From Tigriopus japonicus (lineage: Eukaryota > Arthropoda > Copepoda > Harpacticoida > Harpacticidae): DNA of 64,000 bases. Made by a program: the position numbers and the translations under genes. The notes under the pieces are model-generated. The model did not search any database, was not told where the DNA came from, and saw only the letters and a program-made list of their open reading frames with translations. Position 1 is the stretch's first letter; each line of letters opens with the position of its first letter. The DNA is taken from the NCBI GenBank assembly GCA_010645155.1, contig CM021322.1:10761238-10825237 (forward strand), read 5' to 3'. This document shows positions 38,148 to 53,571 of the stretch, piece by piece.

Positions 38148-39236
38148 TGTTTCAAACCATGAAAGGTGAAACGCATACATTTTTTACGAACTCATCTTGT
38201 GATCACAAAACCCAAAAAGACAGACTTGTGAGGGCTTGCGCTGAAAAGCTGTCTAAAACCCAAAAGAACTCCCCAATAAATTACATTAAAAAATGCAAAA
38301 CTCAGTCAAACTATCTCCAAAAAACAATTTGCATCAAGAATACCCCCAAAAAACATATTTCACCTAAACCTGGAAGAAAGGGGAAAAAGAATTACAAAAA
38401 AGAATTTCATTTCCGGCCTCTTCCAATTTGTTACGAAGCACGGAATAAGCACTCAGAAGAAAAAAAATCCAAAAAATGTTTGTCAAAATATAAGCTTTGA
38501 TTGGAATAGCCTGCCTCATCTTTGCAATCTTGGAATCTTAATGTGGGCTTACGAGAAGAGGTTGTTTTTCTTCAAGGAAATCGAAAGAATGTTCTTTTGT
38601 TCTTGATCGGAATTAATATTGGGGAAAAACATGAAGCCGAAGGTTCTAGTTATAGCTGACATGGTGCAATGCAATTTCCAACATTCCTTTATTGGATTTC
38701 CATTCGATCCAAGCTCATATTACAAGCCATAAAAACGGGGTTCACGTGAGAAAAATTGCTGCCATGAACGTAATTGCATGCATATCAATCACAAATAGTT
38801 TTGTTCGGAAAGCCAAATTAATTAAAACGCTTATTGTAGCGACAGAACAAGGAACCAACAAGAACACGTGTTTTCTGGTCTCTCGAGAAAATATACCACG
38901 TGGAAATTGTCATGAACAGTTTAAGGGTCGTCAATGTGTTCTACGAAAACGACGCAAGTGTTCATTTCAAAATATCTCCAATTTATTCTTCAACATTTTT
39001 TGATTTTTGAGGTTACAGGTAAGATGTTGAACTATATTTGAAACATAAAATTGCTCAAAATTAGAGCAATACTGTTAGAGTAGTTTAAAGGAATAGAACT
39101 AAAGTTGGTTAAGTTAGTCCATGTTTTGGAATAATCGTAATGAAATATGTAAATAATGCCCAACAACTGGTGACAGCGGATTAGAGTCGCCCACACCACC
39201 ATTTTGAAACCGTTTTGAAACATCACTTGATCCATC

Positions 39237-42200
39237 ATGAGAATATTCAGACGGTTAAATTATTGCTACTTCAGATTGAAAGATCATTTCATGACCAAAC
39301 GGATAACAGTGGCGTTTTGGTTGGCTCTTGGAACTGCAATTATTCTTCTCCGGGGACAATGGGACGTCATCAATTTTGTTCACAAAGATCAACAAACAAA
39401 TCCTGGTGAATCATCACTAGAGACACCAAAGCTGAAGCAAGAGACTAATTTAACCGAAAACAATGTAGCAGAAGTAAGTTGATTAATGGTAGACCAAAAG
39501 ACCTCACCACGAAGACCGAAATAGGGATTCACCGAAACAGATCCATATAAGCTTACGGAGCAATTTTTGATTCTGTTCAGAATAATATTTGGATGATTTG
39601 TAAAAGAGGAGAAATTGCTTAGAAAAATATTTTGAAAAATATTTTCCTATTGCATGACTCATTTTTGTTAAGGAAAACCTCTACCAAAGCTTCTTTGAGT
39701 ATCACATAAGTAGTAGGAAAATAAATTAAAAAGCAATATTGCACACTGAATGCTGTATTTTTTGAATATTTTTAACTACAACTTTTTTCCGTTTTGAAGC
39801 ACTTATTCCCCTTTTTAGACATACAGTATTTATTTGCAATATATAAACACTTTGTGATAAGGCAAAGGTCGACATTCAGTGTTCAACAAATTCTGTTAAA
39901 AAAAGGGAGAAAAACGGATCCTTAACGAACCAAAGGTATTTAGTGAAATGCTTTACATCCCTTTGAAAGTGTCAAGTGTTCCGTATTTAAGAAAAGTAGT
40001 CATGGACCGAAAGCGCTTTCGGTTTCGGTTTCGGTTTCGCTTATGCCTACCGAAACCTAAAGCCGACATGCACTATAAAGGATGGAGTTTGACAACAAAA
40101 TCGAAAAATGTTTCGTTGAAAAACCTATGAAATTCAAGTTTCCCGATTTTTTAAAATTTGCGACAATCCAACATCGAACACATGAGCAATTTAAATTTTA
40201 GGTGGATTTTGCATTTAAATAATTTTGTAGTCAGCTGCTTTTTTCGGTTTCGGTTTCAGTAATGAGCCGTTTCGGTCCATCACTAATGAACATTGAAAAG
40301 GGGCTCTCACGTTACATTTTTTGCCAAGATCGGATGTTTAGGATAAAAACTGTTGTCATATTAACACTTTTGCCCTTCTTTGGAAAATACACTTGATTTT
40401 ATTACAGACCAAGCCTCCAATTAAACGAATATACATTGCTGATGCAAATAAGACGATGGTGTTTTACAACAGAATATCGAAATGTGGATCTACTACTATA
40501 AACAATTTAGTGGAAACTCTTCCAAACAACAATATAGTGTGAGTTCAGTCTTGACTTTTATTGAATGACCTTTGATGGGCCAGTTTTTAAACGTTAACAT
40601 TGCCCACGCCCTAAAATTCGATAACAAACTCTAAATTGACTTTTTGATGTCCTTGTTATGGTTTGTACTCACAACTGAAAGGTCGTGAAGTCTTTAAATA
40701 AGCATGTCCCATAGTAATTTTCACAAGGGTTTCCTAATGTTTTTTTCAAGATGCAATGCTTTTAAACGAGAAAGTTCTTTAACTAAAAACCTAATTTTGA
40801 TATTAAGCTATATAAGCACGAATTTTGGAATTCATGCTGAAAACAAATAAAACTCAATGTTGATGACTCCATGTTTTCCATTGACTTTACTAATTGTTCC
40901 AAATCGTATGTCATTCTTTTTGCAACTTTTTTTTGAATCTTTTGTTTCGAAAATTCGAAATACTCACGTTTTATTTTATCCTTTGAATCAAACTTATCTA
41001 TCTTTGATTTTTTTTCTTGTCGTCCTTCCTTCAAACGCTATCTTTTTCTTCGTTGAAGCAACTAAACCCTAGTCATCCAAGCAAAAAGTAGAAAAAGAAC
41101 CTTTTTTAAAATTTTTATGCAAGGGATCTTGAAGCCACAATAAGTGAAATCTAAGGAAGAAAACGGCCACTCTTTGTAGACCAGACATTTCTTTCCTTTA
41201 CCAAGTATGAGAGAAAAATCTAAGCACACATTTTTACTAGATATACAGGACCCAAGCGTATTTGGTCGCGGCACAATCGAAATCAAACGGACGTTTGTCG
41301 GTTCATTTTGAACCGTCTTAATGCCTCCACTGAAGACGGGATGGTTCATCACAAGTTTATCACCACACACACGGCCTTCTTAGACCCAAGGGATTGTGGG
41401 TTACCTCTTTCCACACTCGTCTACATGAACCAATTTCGCCACCCAGTTGCGAGGTTTATTTCAGCTTTCTATTACTCATTGTGGAAACGCAACTCCTCTG
41501 AGGTAAGAACCACTTCTTCCCACAAGAACACATGCGGATCAGAACCCCTGAATTTTATTGTATGTACATTTGAACAAGAAGTGTTTCATTACACTTTTTA
41601 AGGGGTTCATGGGCATGATCAATTTGATCCAAAAAGGATTAGAGTGGGAGGTAAGCTTATGATTTCCAATAAGAAAACAAACATCAATGACGTTCTTCAG
41701 TAAATGAGACCTCTGTTCACTTGAGTGGACAATATTTGAAGGCTCAACTCAATGGCATATCAGTGTCAAGGGTTATGCTCCCTCAAAGCAAGAAGCACGG
41801 AAATCATGGAGTGGGAGGCGAGCAATGAGAATTATGATTTCCAGCAGAAATGAACCATTTGCGTTCTTCTGCAAATGAGACCTGGCATGCATTGAGAAAA
41901 ACACGTATTTCAAGTTTCAGCCCAATCGGATGCCGGAGTGAAAAGTTATGCCTTCTCAACCTTGTGTACTGAAGAGAGCATAGAATGAATGAACTCGCCC
42001 TTCTGTGGTAAAACAATTACCACAAAAGGGCTAGTTCATTCATTCTCGGTAGGATTTGCACTGAACTTTGAGTGAGCATAACTTTTGTCTCCGACGTTCG
42101 ATTGAGCTGAAAATTGAAATACGTATTCCTGTTAACATACACAAGGTCTCATTTGCAGAAGAACGTAATTGAATTGTTCTTACTGGAAATCATTATTCTC

Positions 42201-45200
42201 ATTGCTAGCCTCCCACTCCATGATTCCAGTGCTTTTTGCTCAAAGCTCACTTCGTAATTCCGACATTAGATGGATGAGTTGGCCCTCTTGTAGTAATGGG
42301 TCATGACAAAGGTTGATTCAAGTGAGCGTTTTAAATCTTACCGATAGCGCCAAAGCAGGGCCGTTGGCTGCGCTGAGTTGCTCAGCCCATTTTGGTAAAT
42401 CCAAGTTTTTCCCATGTAGACGTCCATTCAATGATTCTAGGTCCCCGGAGACGATCGATATTTCACTTAAAGATGCCTTCGCTATTCGGGTTAATAATAC
42501 GCAAAAATACTTTTAGGGTGATTAAATTCAAAGCATTTGAGCAAGCCTTTTGTTGTGGCAAAAAATAGGACTGAGCATTGAGTCAAACAATAATTTAAAG
42601 ATGCGGAGTTTTCAGTGGATTCAAAAGAATCTAATCAAGATTTCAAAATGTTGCTCATGCAAAGAAATGAAATAGTTTTTAAATGTTTCTTTCTGTTAAT
42701 AAATGTTTTTTAGATGACTCATATTCTAGTAAAAAAACTGCGCATATTTTCAATCAGGTGCAAGCACAGGTATTCAGACTTAAAATTCAAATATTGATCG
42801 TTTTTAAGAACCTAGAATCATTGAATACACGCTAAAATTGACATGATTAAAATTTGCCAAAATGGGCTGAGCAACTCAGCACAGCCAACGGCCCTGTTTG
42901 GCGGCTAGCGGTATGAGTGAGCTAGACCGCGGATCCAAAAGTTTTTTTCCTGAAGAGCAGAAATTTTAGACGTTTCAGGATGTAAGTCAGCTTGGGTCAG
43001 CTGAACACCAGCAGTAGAGAAAAGTTAATGCCTTTAACCCTCTAGATTTTCTGCTCTGCAAGAAAAAAACTTTTGAATCCGCGGTCTAGGTCACTTAAAA
43101 CGCTCACTTGAAGCAACCTTGGTCTTGTCCCTTTGTTTTATCGGTTCACAAAAAGGCCGACGAACTCTTTCACTTTATGCTCTCCTAAATACAGAGCTTT
43201 GAAAAGTCAACTAAATCCAAGCAGAGTCCTATTTCTAGAAGAACGCAATTGATTTCTTCCTATTAGAAATCACATTTCTTGTCGCTAGCCTCTCAGTCTA
43301 AAGAATTTGGTGGTTCTTGGCAGTTTTTTGTAAAAAGACTACTAAATTATCTTCTTTTGCACTTTCTACCTAATATTGTCCAAAGTTTACATTTTGTCAA
43401 AAAAACTTATGATAAACATTTATATTTCCCAAAGTGCTAAATCATATGTTCTAAGGGAAATTAGAAGCATTCCAGGCAGGGCTGGTGGAGGGATCAACTT
43501 TTTGATTTATATCGTTTAACCTGAGATAAAAGTGAAAGGTAAAATAAACAGGATTAATGGGTACGATAGACGAAATTTTAGTCAATATTTTAAAACAAAC
43601 ACGCTATATCTCGGCATTGTAATGTTAACCCTAATATCCAACAGAGACTTTGCCTTTGTATTGCCTCTTTCTAATAACTGATCTTCTAGCTTCCATAAAA
43701 CTCCTTTTTTGTACTACCATTTGAGCCAGAGACGTCTGCCTTGTTTATTGCTGAAACTGGCCAAATGTTTTGTGAGAACACAAATATATTTCCCAAGAAT
43801 ATTGTAAAAAGCTGGCCCTAAAAAGTGGAAGGTACATATGAAAGAGCGCAAGACATGTTTTCTATGCCAAATCCTGTAAATGTGCATATAAATGCCTGTA
43901 AATTGAGCAGCTTAGTACAACTTTGGGAGAAGCAAAGCATAGACAGAAGGCCACATGTTATTAGAGCAGTATGTTTTTTTAACTAAAAATTAATTCATCG
44001 ACCTATAAATAAATCTTGTTATGGCAAACCATTTCACCCAAAAACGCTAGCCAGGACTAACCTGAATATGGCAACACTTTCTTTATTTCATGTTTTGGCG
44101 CGTCAGTTCTGCTTCACCGTCTACACTTTTGTAAGTAGAAAACGGCCGCAAAATTCATCATCAATTACCCAGGAACATTGTAGCGCTCTAAGCGGCGTCA
44201 TCAGATTCATCATCAAGAATCCGCAAAATTAAATGAAAAAAAGTACTTATGATCAGTGTGCATTTGTTTGAACAATGAGGGGTTTTAGTGCACATTGCTG
44301 AAAACAATCATTCACCTTGCCAATCTCCTGATTGAAAACCATCCTTCAATTTTTCCTTCATATTTATGGATTGCCTTACCAAACAATTTTGATCACAGTT
44401 TAAAAGAGAAATTGAACTTTAGCAATTGGCAATGTATAGTGAAAGTTTGAAATTTAATCTCTTAAATACCGCTAATTTTTATCAATTTTTAAGATCTACT
44501 TTCTTTTCGAACTTCCTTCGCGGCTATGAGGTCATCCAAGCCAATCGGATGAATTGTAGGGCCCATAAAAAATACTGCCAAAAAATGTAGCATTTTGGTT
44601 AAATTAATAGCTTTTTTCTCATTAATTGCAGTAGTAACTGACCTTTTCCTATTCTTCCAGCACCTGTAAATCTTATTACTTTATTGATTGGAATAGCTGA
44701 AATACTAAATACATAGTGCTACCACCGTAAAAAATCAGCTTTGCTTCTTATATTGTTATGATTTTGCCATCCTTTTTCCAGATCATTTTTAAGGGAAAAA
44801 GCTATTTCCCCAGATTTTTCTAAAATTTTCCACTTTTTTAATTTGAGACAAAAATCGCAGATTTTTGAATTACATTGTAAATCATACTTTACGAGTGTCT
44901 GGTGGCCCCATTAATAAACTAAATATATTTGGTTACAACTTTAATATATATTATTCATATGCTTTGTCTGCCCTAAGGCATGCTACAAGCATGCTTCAAT
45001 AATTGACTTCAGATGTATTTTAAGCCTGTTAGAGCATTTCTAATTAAAATTTTGGGGCTAAACATCTTTTAAGTAGAAACTGATATTCGTATGGCTTCAT
45101 TGAAGAAGCCGAAAACAATAAAAAGACTCGGAAAAGGTTGAAGTCAATGGATGAAGTATGCTTCAAGCATGCGTCTCCAAACACAAAACATATGACCCTT

Positions 45201-47231
45201 TGTCGGCTTGCCTTCTTACTTTGATTTTGACTAATAAACTAACCTTTTCCAGAATATTTTCAACAGAACAAGCAATGTTCCCAGGTTTTTGGGATTTTAT
45301 CCCTCTTTTTTATAATTTTGGACAAAAATTGAATATTTTGTTTCTTGAAATGATAATTTAATGCGTAAAATGTATTTAGATCTATCTGGTGGCCCTGGTT
45401 CTGAGCCATTTCCGAAACTTGAATGCCTTTTCTACTCAAATGCTAAGCTCTTTTTACATACTTTTGGCCACTTTCTTGAAAAAAAAGTGAAGGAGGACTA
45501 TTATTGGTTTTATACAGTGTCAATTATTATTGTATTTTTTGAAATAAACATTACAATCATAAACCATATCTTTGAATTTTCGAGATTTTTTGAACATATT
45601 TTGTGCACAGTGTTACATGGTTGGATGTTGGTGTATCGAGGGGAGAGCATGGCGGGAATACTACACAAAGTTTAAGCATATTTTACCGCGTAGTACAAAC
45701 TTTTACTTTGCGCATGATTTTGTCATTTCTATGAAGATTATTAGAGAAAACAAGCATTTTTGTTCTCTAGATGGCACCTCTATTGTTTTGAAAGGAACGT
45801 CTACGCAGTGCTAGTAACGTCATCTATTGATTTTACATGAAACTTTCACCCAAAATAAATATCTCTGAATTGCTCAAGGTTACCAAAATATTTTAAAAGA
45901 CATGGAGGATTGTTATTTCCGTGTTTAATCACAAAGGATTGTAAATTACCTAGTACCCACATTGAAAAAGATGAGAATATGCCATGCTTCCAACGATTGC
46001 ATTCGTGAATACTCTTCACATCCAAATAGATCACTTTTCTCCACAATTGAAATTAATAGTAACTCATACAACCAAATTGATGTTCTGTCTTACTTTCTTA
46101 ATTCAGCTACCCTGGTAGTTTTCGTTCCACATGCAACGTAGAGACGCTTTAGTACACTGAAGTGCTCTTGATGCCAGCCCTGCACAAACGATTATGTGCA
46201 GGGAAACTGAAAATTTAACGAGAATTTTTCTCTTAAACAAGTCTGCCAACATGGAGAGTATTTCTTTCATTCATATATTTAATAAATAATTTTGAGCTTT
46301 TTTTTGCTCAGAAACCCTACGAAAAACTATCAATTTGTTTTCAAGTAGCTTTGCAAAGAAAGAAAATTTGGCTTTCAATGGAAAAATATTGAGACCTATC
46401 CAGAGGAAGCCGAACATCTTGAACAGCAATTCCACGTACGTACCAATGAAATGACATTCAATGACATCTAGCGGCAGAAACTAGTCTTTCACATTTTGAT
46501 GCAATCTTTGGCCTTAATTTACGATCAAACAGTATGACTTGGCGATATTCTTTCTTATAGACATTGTTCCTAAGGTCGAGTAGGATGAAAATATGATGAA
46601 AAATGGCATTTTAGTCTCAACCACTAAGGTTCACATCAAGTTAAAAAATATCTACGCTCTGTTCTCCCATGACTTTGCCCCTGTTTTGGCGCCATCTAAT
46701 GGTAAATTTTGAAGCTTGCGCTAAAATCCACAATTGCTAAAGTTTCCGATACGACACAAACCATTTAATATACAACTTTTTTGCTTTTTCCCATTGTGTT
46801 AGACTGTGGATATCAAAAGTGTGATTGACCTTCGGGACCGCGATCAAAACGAGCGCAAACATTTTTATGCAATGAACCAACTCTGCGGATTTGATGATGT
46901 CTGCACCACTCTTTCGCGTCAAGTTTTACAACGAGCCAAGTCCAATGTAGAGTCATTTTACGCCATAATTGGAATCCTTGAGGACCTTGATACTTCTTTA
47001 AAATTGTATGAGCATTTCTTGCCACAGCTATTTTCAGGAGCTCACCAACTATATCTAGATCAAGGCAAGCCAAAAAGTAACAACAACTCTCATCCCAATC
47101 CAACAGAAAGTGAGATCAAACTCCTGACCACCCATTTAAAACTGGATATTGAGTTCTATGACTTTCTTCGACGTCGCTTGCATCAACAAGCTAATATTGT
47201 GGGGATCAAAATATTCGGCCATAATTCATAA
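39237..47231 (+). CDS. UST: Uronyl/heparan sulfate 2-O-sulfotransferase family (UST/pipe type), 4 exons
   Basis: Transfers sulfate from PAPS to the 2-O position of uronic acid in glycosaminoglycans, in the Golgi lumen. Exons 39237-39473, 40408-40538, 41241-41502 and 46803-47231 join in phase to 1059 nt (352 aa). A short basic N-terminus is followed by a signal anchor at residues 23-38 (type II topology) and a stem with an NLT sequon. The 5'-phosphosulfate loop is NRISKCGSTT (100-109); the KCGS form is nearer UST than HS2ST. H166 aligns with the catalytic His. The 3'-phosphate loop is FRHPVARFIS (188-197), where most relatives have RDP. The C-terminal half keeps the GILEDLD..FLPQLFSGA block of the family. 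It is somewhat shorter than vertebrate UST. The last intron (41503-46802) is 5.3 kb and full of transposons. Drosophila pipe is a homologue. UST and HS2ST are hard to separate without a tree. Confidence 0.88.
39997..40285. mobile_element. hAT-like MITE, family A
   Basis: Left end TAGTCATGGACCGAAAGCGC, right end CCGTTTCGGTCCATCACTA. The flanks do not match, so it is old or rearranged. It lies in intron 1 of the sulfotransferase and ends 123 bp before exon 2. Confidence 0.75.
41789..42238. mobile_element. 450-bp palindromic (foldback) MITE, copy 2
   Basis: Same family as 32859-33307. Ends CAAGAAGCAC and GTGCTTTTTG, centre at the CCACAAAAGGGC palindrome, 7-bp target duplication CTCAAAG (41782-41788 and 42239-42245). 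The uninterrupted target word is seen in the related repeat at 32588-32606 (CTCAAAG once, 32593-32599). Confidence 0.9.
42305..43126. mobile_element. Foldback element with GCGTTTT-side arms
   Basis: Left GACAAAGGTTGATTCAAGTG and right CACTTGAAGCAACCTTGGTC are inverted copies. The inner arms around GGGCCGTTGGCTG and CAGCCAACGGCCC (42360 and 42885) pair as well. Confidence 0.7.
42922..43089. mobile_element. 168-bp inverted-repeat element
   Basis: Begins CTAGACCGCGGATCCAAAAG and ends CTTTTGAATCCGCGGTCTAG. The arms extend about 40 bp (GAGCAGAAA / TTTCTGCTC). It sits inside the right arm of the larger foldback. Confidence 0.75.
43310..46802 (+). other. Rest of sulfotransferase intron 3
   Basis: AT-rich. 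A dispersed repeat (43735-43960) matches 56588-56840. CATCTA motifs lie at 45766, 45817, 46463 and 46689. Two diverged stretches ending TCTGGTGGCCC (about 44760-44912 and 45240-45395) look like an old duplication. The open frames at 45158-45814 show no domain. Confidence 0.5.
43735..43960. repeat. Dispersed repeat, copy 1
   Basis: Shares TTATTGCTGAAACTGGCC, AAAAGTGGAAG and TTTGGGAGAAGCAAAGC in order with 56588-56840, same orientation. No ends or coding recognised. Confidence 0.65.
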
Positions 47232-47284
47232 CCGTTCCTTTGTAAGTGTTCAAAAGCAGCTTAATTTTACGTTTTGCTTCTTTG

Positions 47285-47290
47285 AATAAA
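47285..47290 (+). terminator. Polyadenylation signal of the sulfotransferase gene
   Basis: AATAAA lies 54 bases after the stop codon at 47231, a normal position for a short 3' UTR. Confidence 0.6.
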
Positions 47291-47647
47291 GGAATTCAAA
47301 AATTAAGGTTCCTTCCTTTTTGAATGTAAACAGGGAACGTGGCAAATAAAGAACACGAAGAAAATTAGTCACAAAAGATATGTTTGACCATGGATACCTT
47401 TAACCGGTTGTTGTTTAACAGTATAGTTTAAAAAGGCTTAATCGAGTTAAAAGTCTCAAAAAACATCACATAACAAAAAGATGGCGGCAATAAGGATTCA
47501 GAAAAAGGTCAAAGCCGGAATACAGGAATTTCCTACCAAAGAACCCGTCAGTCTATCTGCCTTTACAAAGTATTTTCGCTAATTTAATAAAAAGAAAAAT
47601 AAGAAAACAAACCAAAACTAAACACCAGGGTTTTGAAATTGCAAAGG

Positions 47648-47653
47648 TTTATT
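47648..47653 (-). terminator. Polyadenylation signal, protease copy 1
   Basis: AATAAA on the minus strand (tttatt on plus) lies 55 bases past the TAG at 47708. The same signal and its surrounding bases are conserved in copy 2. Confidence 0.6.
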
Positions 47654-47707
47654 CCCAAATCAGTCCTTCTATGAATGACTCTTGCAGGATATCCGAATCA
47701 TTCAAAA

Positions 47708-51111
<3,404 letters not shown>

Positions 51112-51275
51112 TTTGATCCTGAAGAAACAAAATGAGAGAAAGTTAACTTTTTGATTCGGAACAATTAATTCAATTTTTTGATACTTCAAATTTAAAAGAT
51201 GAAATTGCTTAGATGGAAAAGATTGTGGCTTGTTAGCATACACAAACGTGTCAAGCATTGGCACACTTTTTGAGC

Positions 51276-51281
51276 TTTATA
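51276..51281 (-). promoter_or_regulatory. Candidate TATA box of protease copy 1
   Basis: TATAAA on the minus strand, inside GGCTATAAAGCTC, lies 165 bases upstream of the ATG. It fits a leader exon that splices to the acceptor at 51120-51119. A palindrome (AGCCTAATCAGGCT) lies directly upstream. Copy 2 shows no equivalent box, so this is tentative. Confidence 0.4.
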
Positions 51282-53322
51282 GCCTAATCAGGCTGCGCCA
51301 CAATCGTTGCAAAAACCACCATGATCAAAGCTCTTCCAGTCTCTTCAAAATTTTAATGCAAAATTACGCTCCATAAACAGAAATTATTCGAAGTGTCTGG
51401 CTTCTACGTCTTGCTTTCAGCACTCAATTTAAGTTAGCGTGATCGAGTAACTAATGTGCATAAAAACATAACATTGCAGTATCTTGTATTGCGCTGATGG
51501 GTAGCAAACACTTCAAAAACTGGAAACACTAAAACCAGATGGCGTCCTTGTGCTGATTTGCAGGGAGCATTCCACCTCTCTATAGGTGAAATTCTGGCGA
51601 AAGAGTAAGAGAAAGGAGACTTTTTTCCAAATAAGTATTGGAGAGAGGAAAATGAAGCCGGAAAGGTTCCCATTGTCTTGTACGCCTTGAACTTTCTCGC
51701 TATCAAATCACGGAAGTTGAAGAAAACGCAATTTTTTTTTTTGAAAATTAATTGATGTAAGGAATGCTGTTCACATCGAAATACACGTGCCTTCTTTGCT
51801 TTAAGACTGAGATACAAGTAGAAGAGAGCAGTCACCTTTGATATACTTCAAAGCTCAAATTTCTTGTAGTGTTTCAAACTTGCAACACAAAAGTTTCAAA
51901 AAACTTGGTGTATCCGTCAAGAATGTATCTTTCTAGATTTGTCTATATCCGTTGAGGGTATGACAAATTCTTACCTTTAAGAGTAATAAAATCGTAGTTG
52001 AAATCGAAAGTGAGGGAGGTGTAAAATGAAGGCGTTAGAAATGAGAAAGTGAATATTGTACATATAACTGTTGGTTTCCAGAAAATGGAAATTTGTTGGA
52101 CAATTTGGAAACAGTTACAATGAAACCAAACACATAATGCGGGTAACAAGAGATCCAATTTGTTTGAAAACGGTGAAAACCCTTTGAAATCTTGGATTAC
52201 CTTGATTATCTCTGCAGAATGGTGAGAAGAACTGTGTGATCGTTAGGGTGTGTGATACCACTGATAAGTGTCGTACACTTCGGAACTTAAATACAAAATC
52301 AGGGCTACAATGCAAAACAATGACAAAAAATAAATATCATCCATGACTGTTGTTCTTCACAATAACTTTTAAGCATTAAAATGTAACGAAAATGTTATAC
52401 TTTTGTTGAAAAAAATTGAAAGTCAAGAAATATTTCAATTTAACTTTGAAATTTGAAGGTATTTCATTTAGTGTCGGTTTTTTTCTCAGTGAGTTGGTTC
52501 ATTTGGAGGTAGATCAAGAATTTAGTTTTCATCATGACTTCTGAGTCAATTAACAAGACTTTATATTCCATGAGGAATTCCTTCCGATCACAAAATAGGA
52601 AACAATCTTGCCCGTTTGAAACCCTGGATCCACTTTGCAGTACAGCTTTAAGGCAATAATAACACGCTCGGAATCACTTAAATCTTCATTAGATGTACTC
52701 TCACTCTCGATTATATTGCGATTTCAAAGGGGCGTTGTCTTACGAGTATTTGCATTTTTTATTTCTCGCCATCTGCAGTAGAATATATATTTGTTTAATT
52801 TTGTATGGAATATATGAATTCGTCCGCAAATGATGAAGAAAACACCGAAGAAGCTTTAATATCATCAAACTTAAAATAACCACCTCCCCTTAAAATTGAA
52901 AAGCATAGAGAGGCTCGCAAATTAATATACTCAAAAAAATTTCAATCCACAACGAAAATGTCATTTTATGCATCAAAAGCTCGTATGTTTTGACTGCTCC
53001 AATTCGCACCACAAGCATGCTTCCAATATTGATTTTTTTTAATCACCAGATTGGTTTTCCCAAAAATAACTTTTCCTACACCTTCACACTTTTTTCACCA
53101 TTTCTTTCATTTGAAATTTGGGTAATAGTGACGATGTGAGGTCCGGACGAAAGAGCGAACCAATGTTAACACAAACTTTTTTGAACCAACCATGTAAAAA
53201 AATCGAAAAAGGGCCAGATTAGGCTAGATGGAAACAAATTGTGGTACTTCCAGGCTTTGTGATTTCAGCAAACATTTTTGGAACCAAAACTATTGATGGA
53301 AAGCAATTCAGACGTTCTAGAT

Positions 53323-53571
53323 CAGCTGTCGGCAACCACTTTTGGGTAAAGGCCCACAAATTTGTGTGCATGTTGTCAGAGGTCCACCAAACAGACGTGG
53401 TTAGGTTCAAAGGCCCACAAATTACAGATCAAAGAGCTTTGGGCCCACAAGTATAGGTACTATGGATGTCTCGCGGCCCACTATTTTGGACCTTCTCCAT
53501 AGCTCCTAGGCCCACCAAAGACCACCCTTGGGCCCACATGTGGGCCGTGGCCCACCGGTTGCCTCCCCCTG
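53323..53571. mobile_element. hAT-like MITE, family E
   Basis: Ends CAGCTGTCGGCAACC and the inverted GGTTGCCTCCCCCTG, with perfect 8-bp duplication TTCTAGAT (53315-53322 and 53572-53579). The interior is built from repeated AGGCCCACAA / GGGCCCACA words. Confidence 0.9.

Larger units (their letters stand above)
31554..39236. other. Gene-poor interval, mosaic of transposon remnants
   Basis: No confident gene. Contents in order: old foldback and CCGGGTG-family pieces (32570-33370) split by a palindromic element, an ATA/AAT microsatellite (33367-33403), MITEs (33669-34076, 36084-36288, 37294-37519), a CCGGGTG end (35518-35555), GTAATT-rich sequence (35815-35945), a degenerate B-box-like GGTTCGGTTCC (37760), a Kazal-like open stretch (37989-38147) and Lys-rich frames (38144-39003) of unknown status. 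Confidence 0.55.
41640..43310. mobile_element. Nested transposon cluster in sulfotransferase intron 3
   Basis: An old foldback element (left part 41640-41788, middle 42239-42304, right part 43130-43310, with GTGGGAGG and GCTAGCCTC ends) is interrupted by a 450-bp palindromic MITE (41789-42238) and by a larger foldback (about 42305-43126). The latter itself contains a 168-bp inverted-repeat element (42922-43089). Confidence 0.75.

Noticed and set aside
38144..39003. Two Lys-rich open frames (118 and 103 codons) as genes
   Set aside because: No recognisable domain, start context or splice chain.
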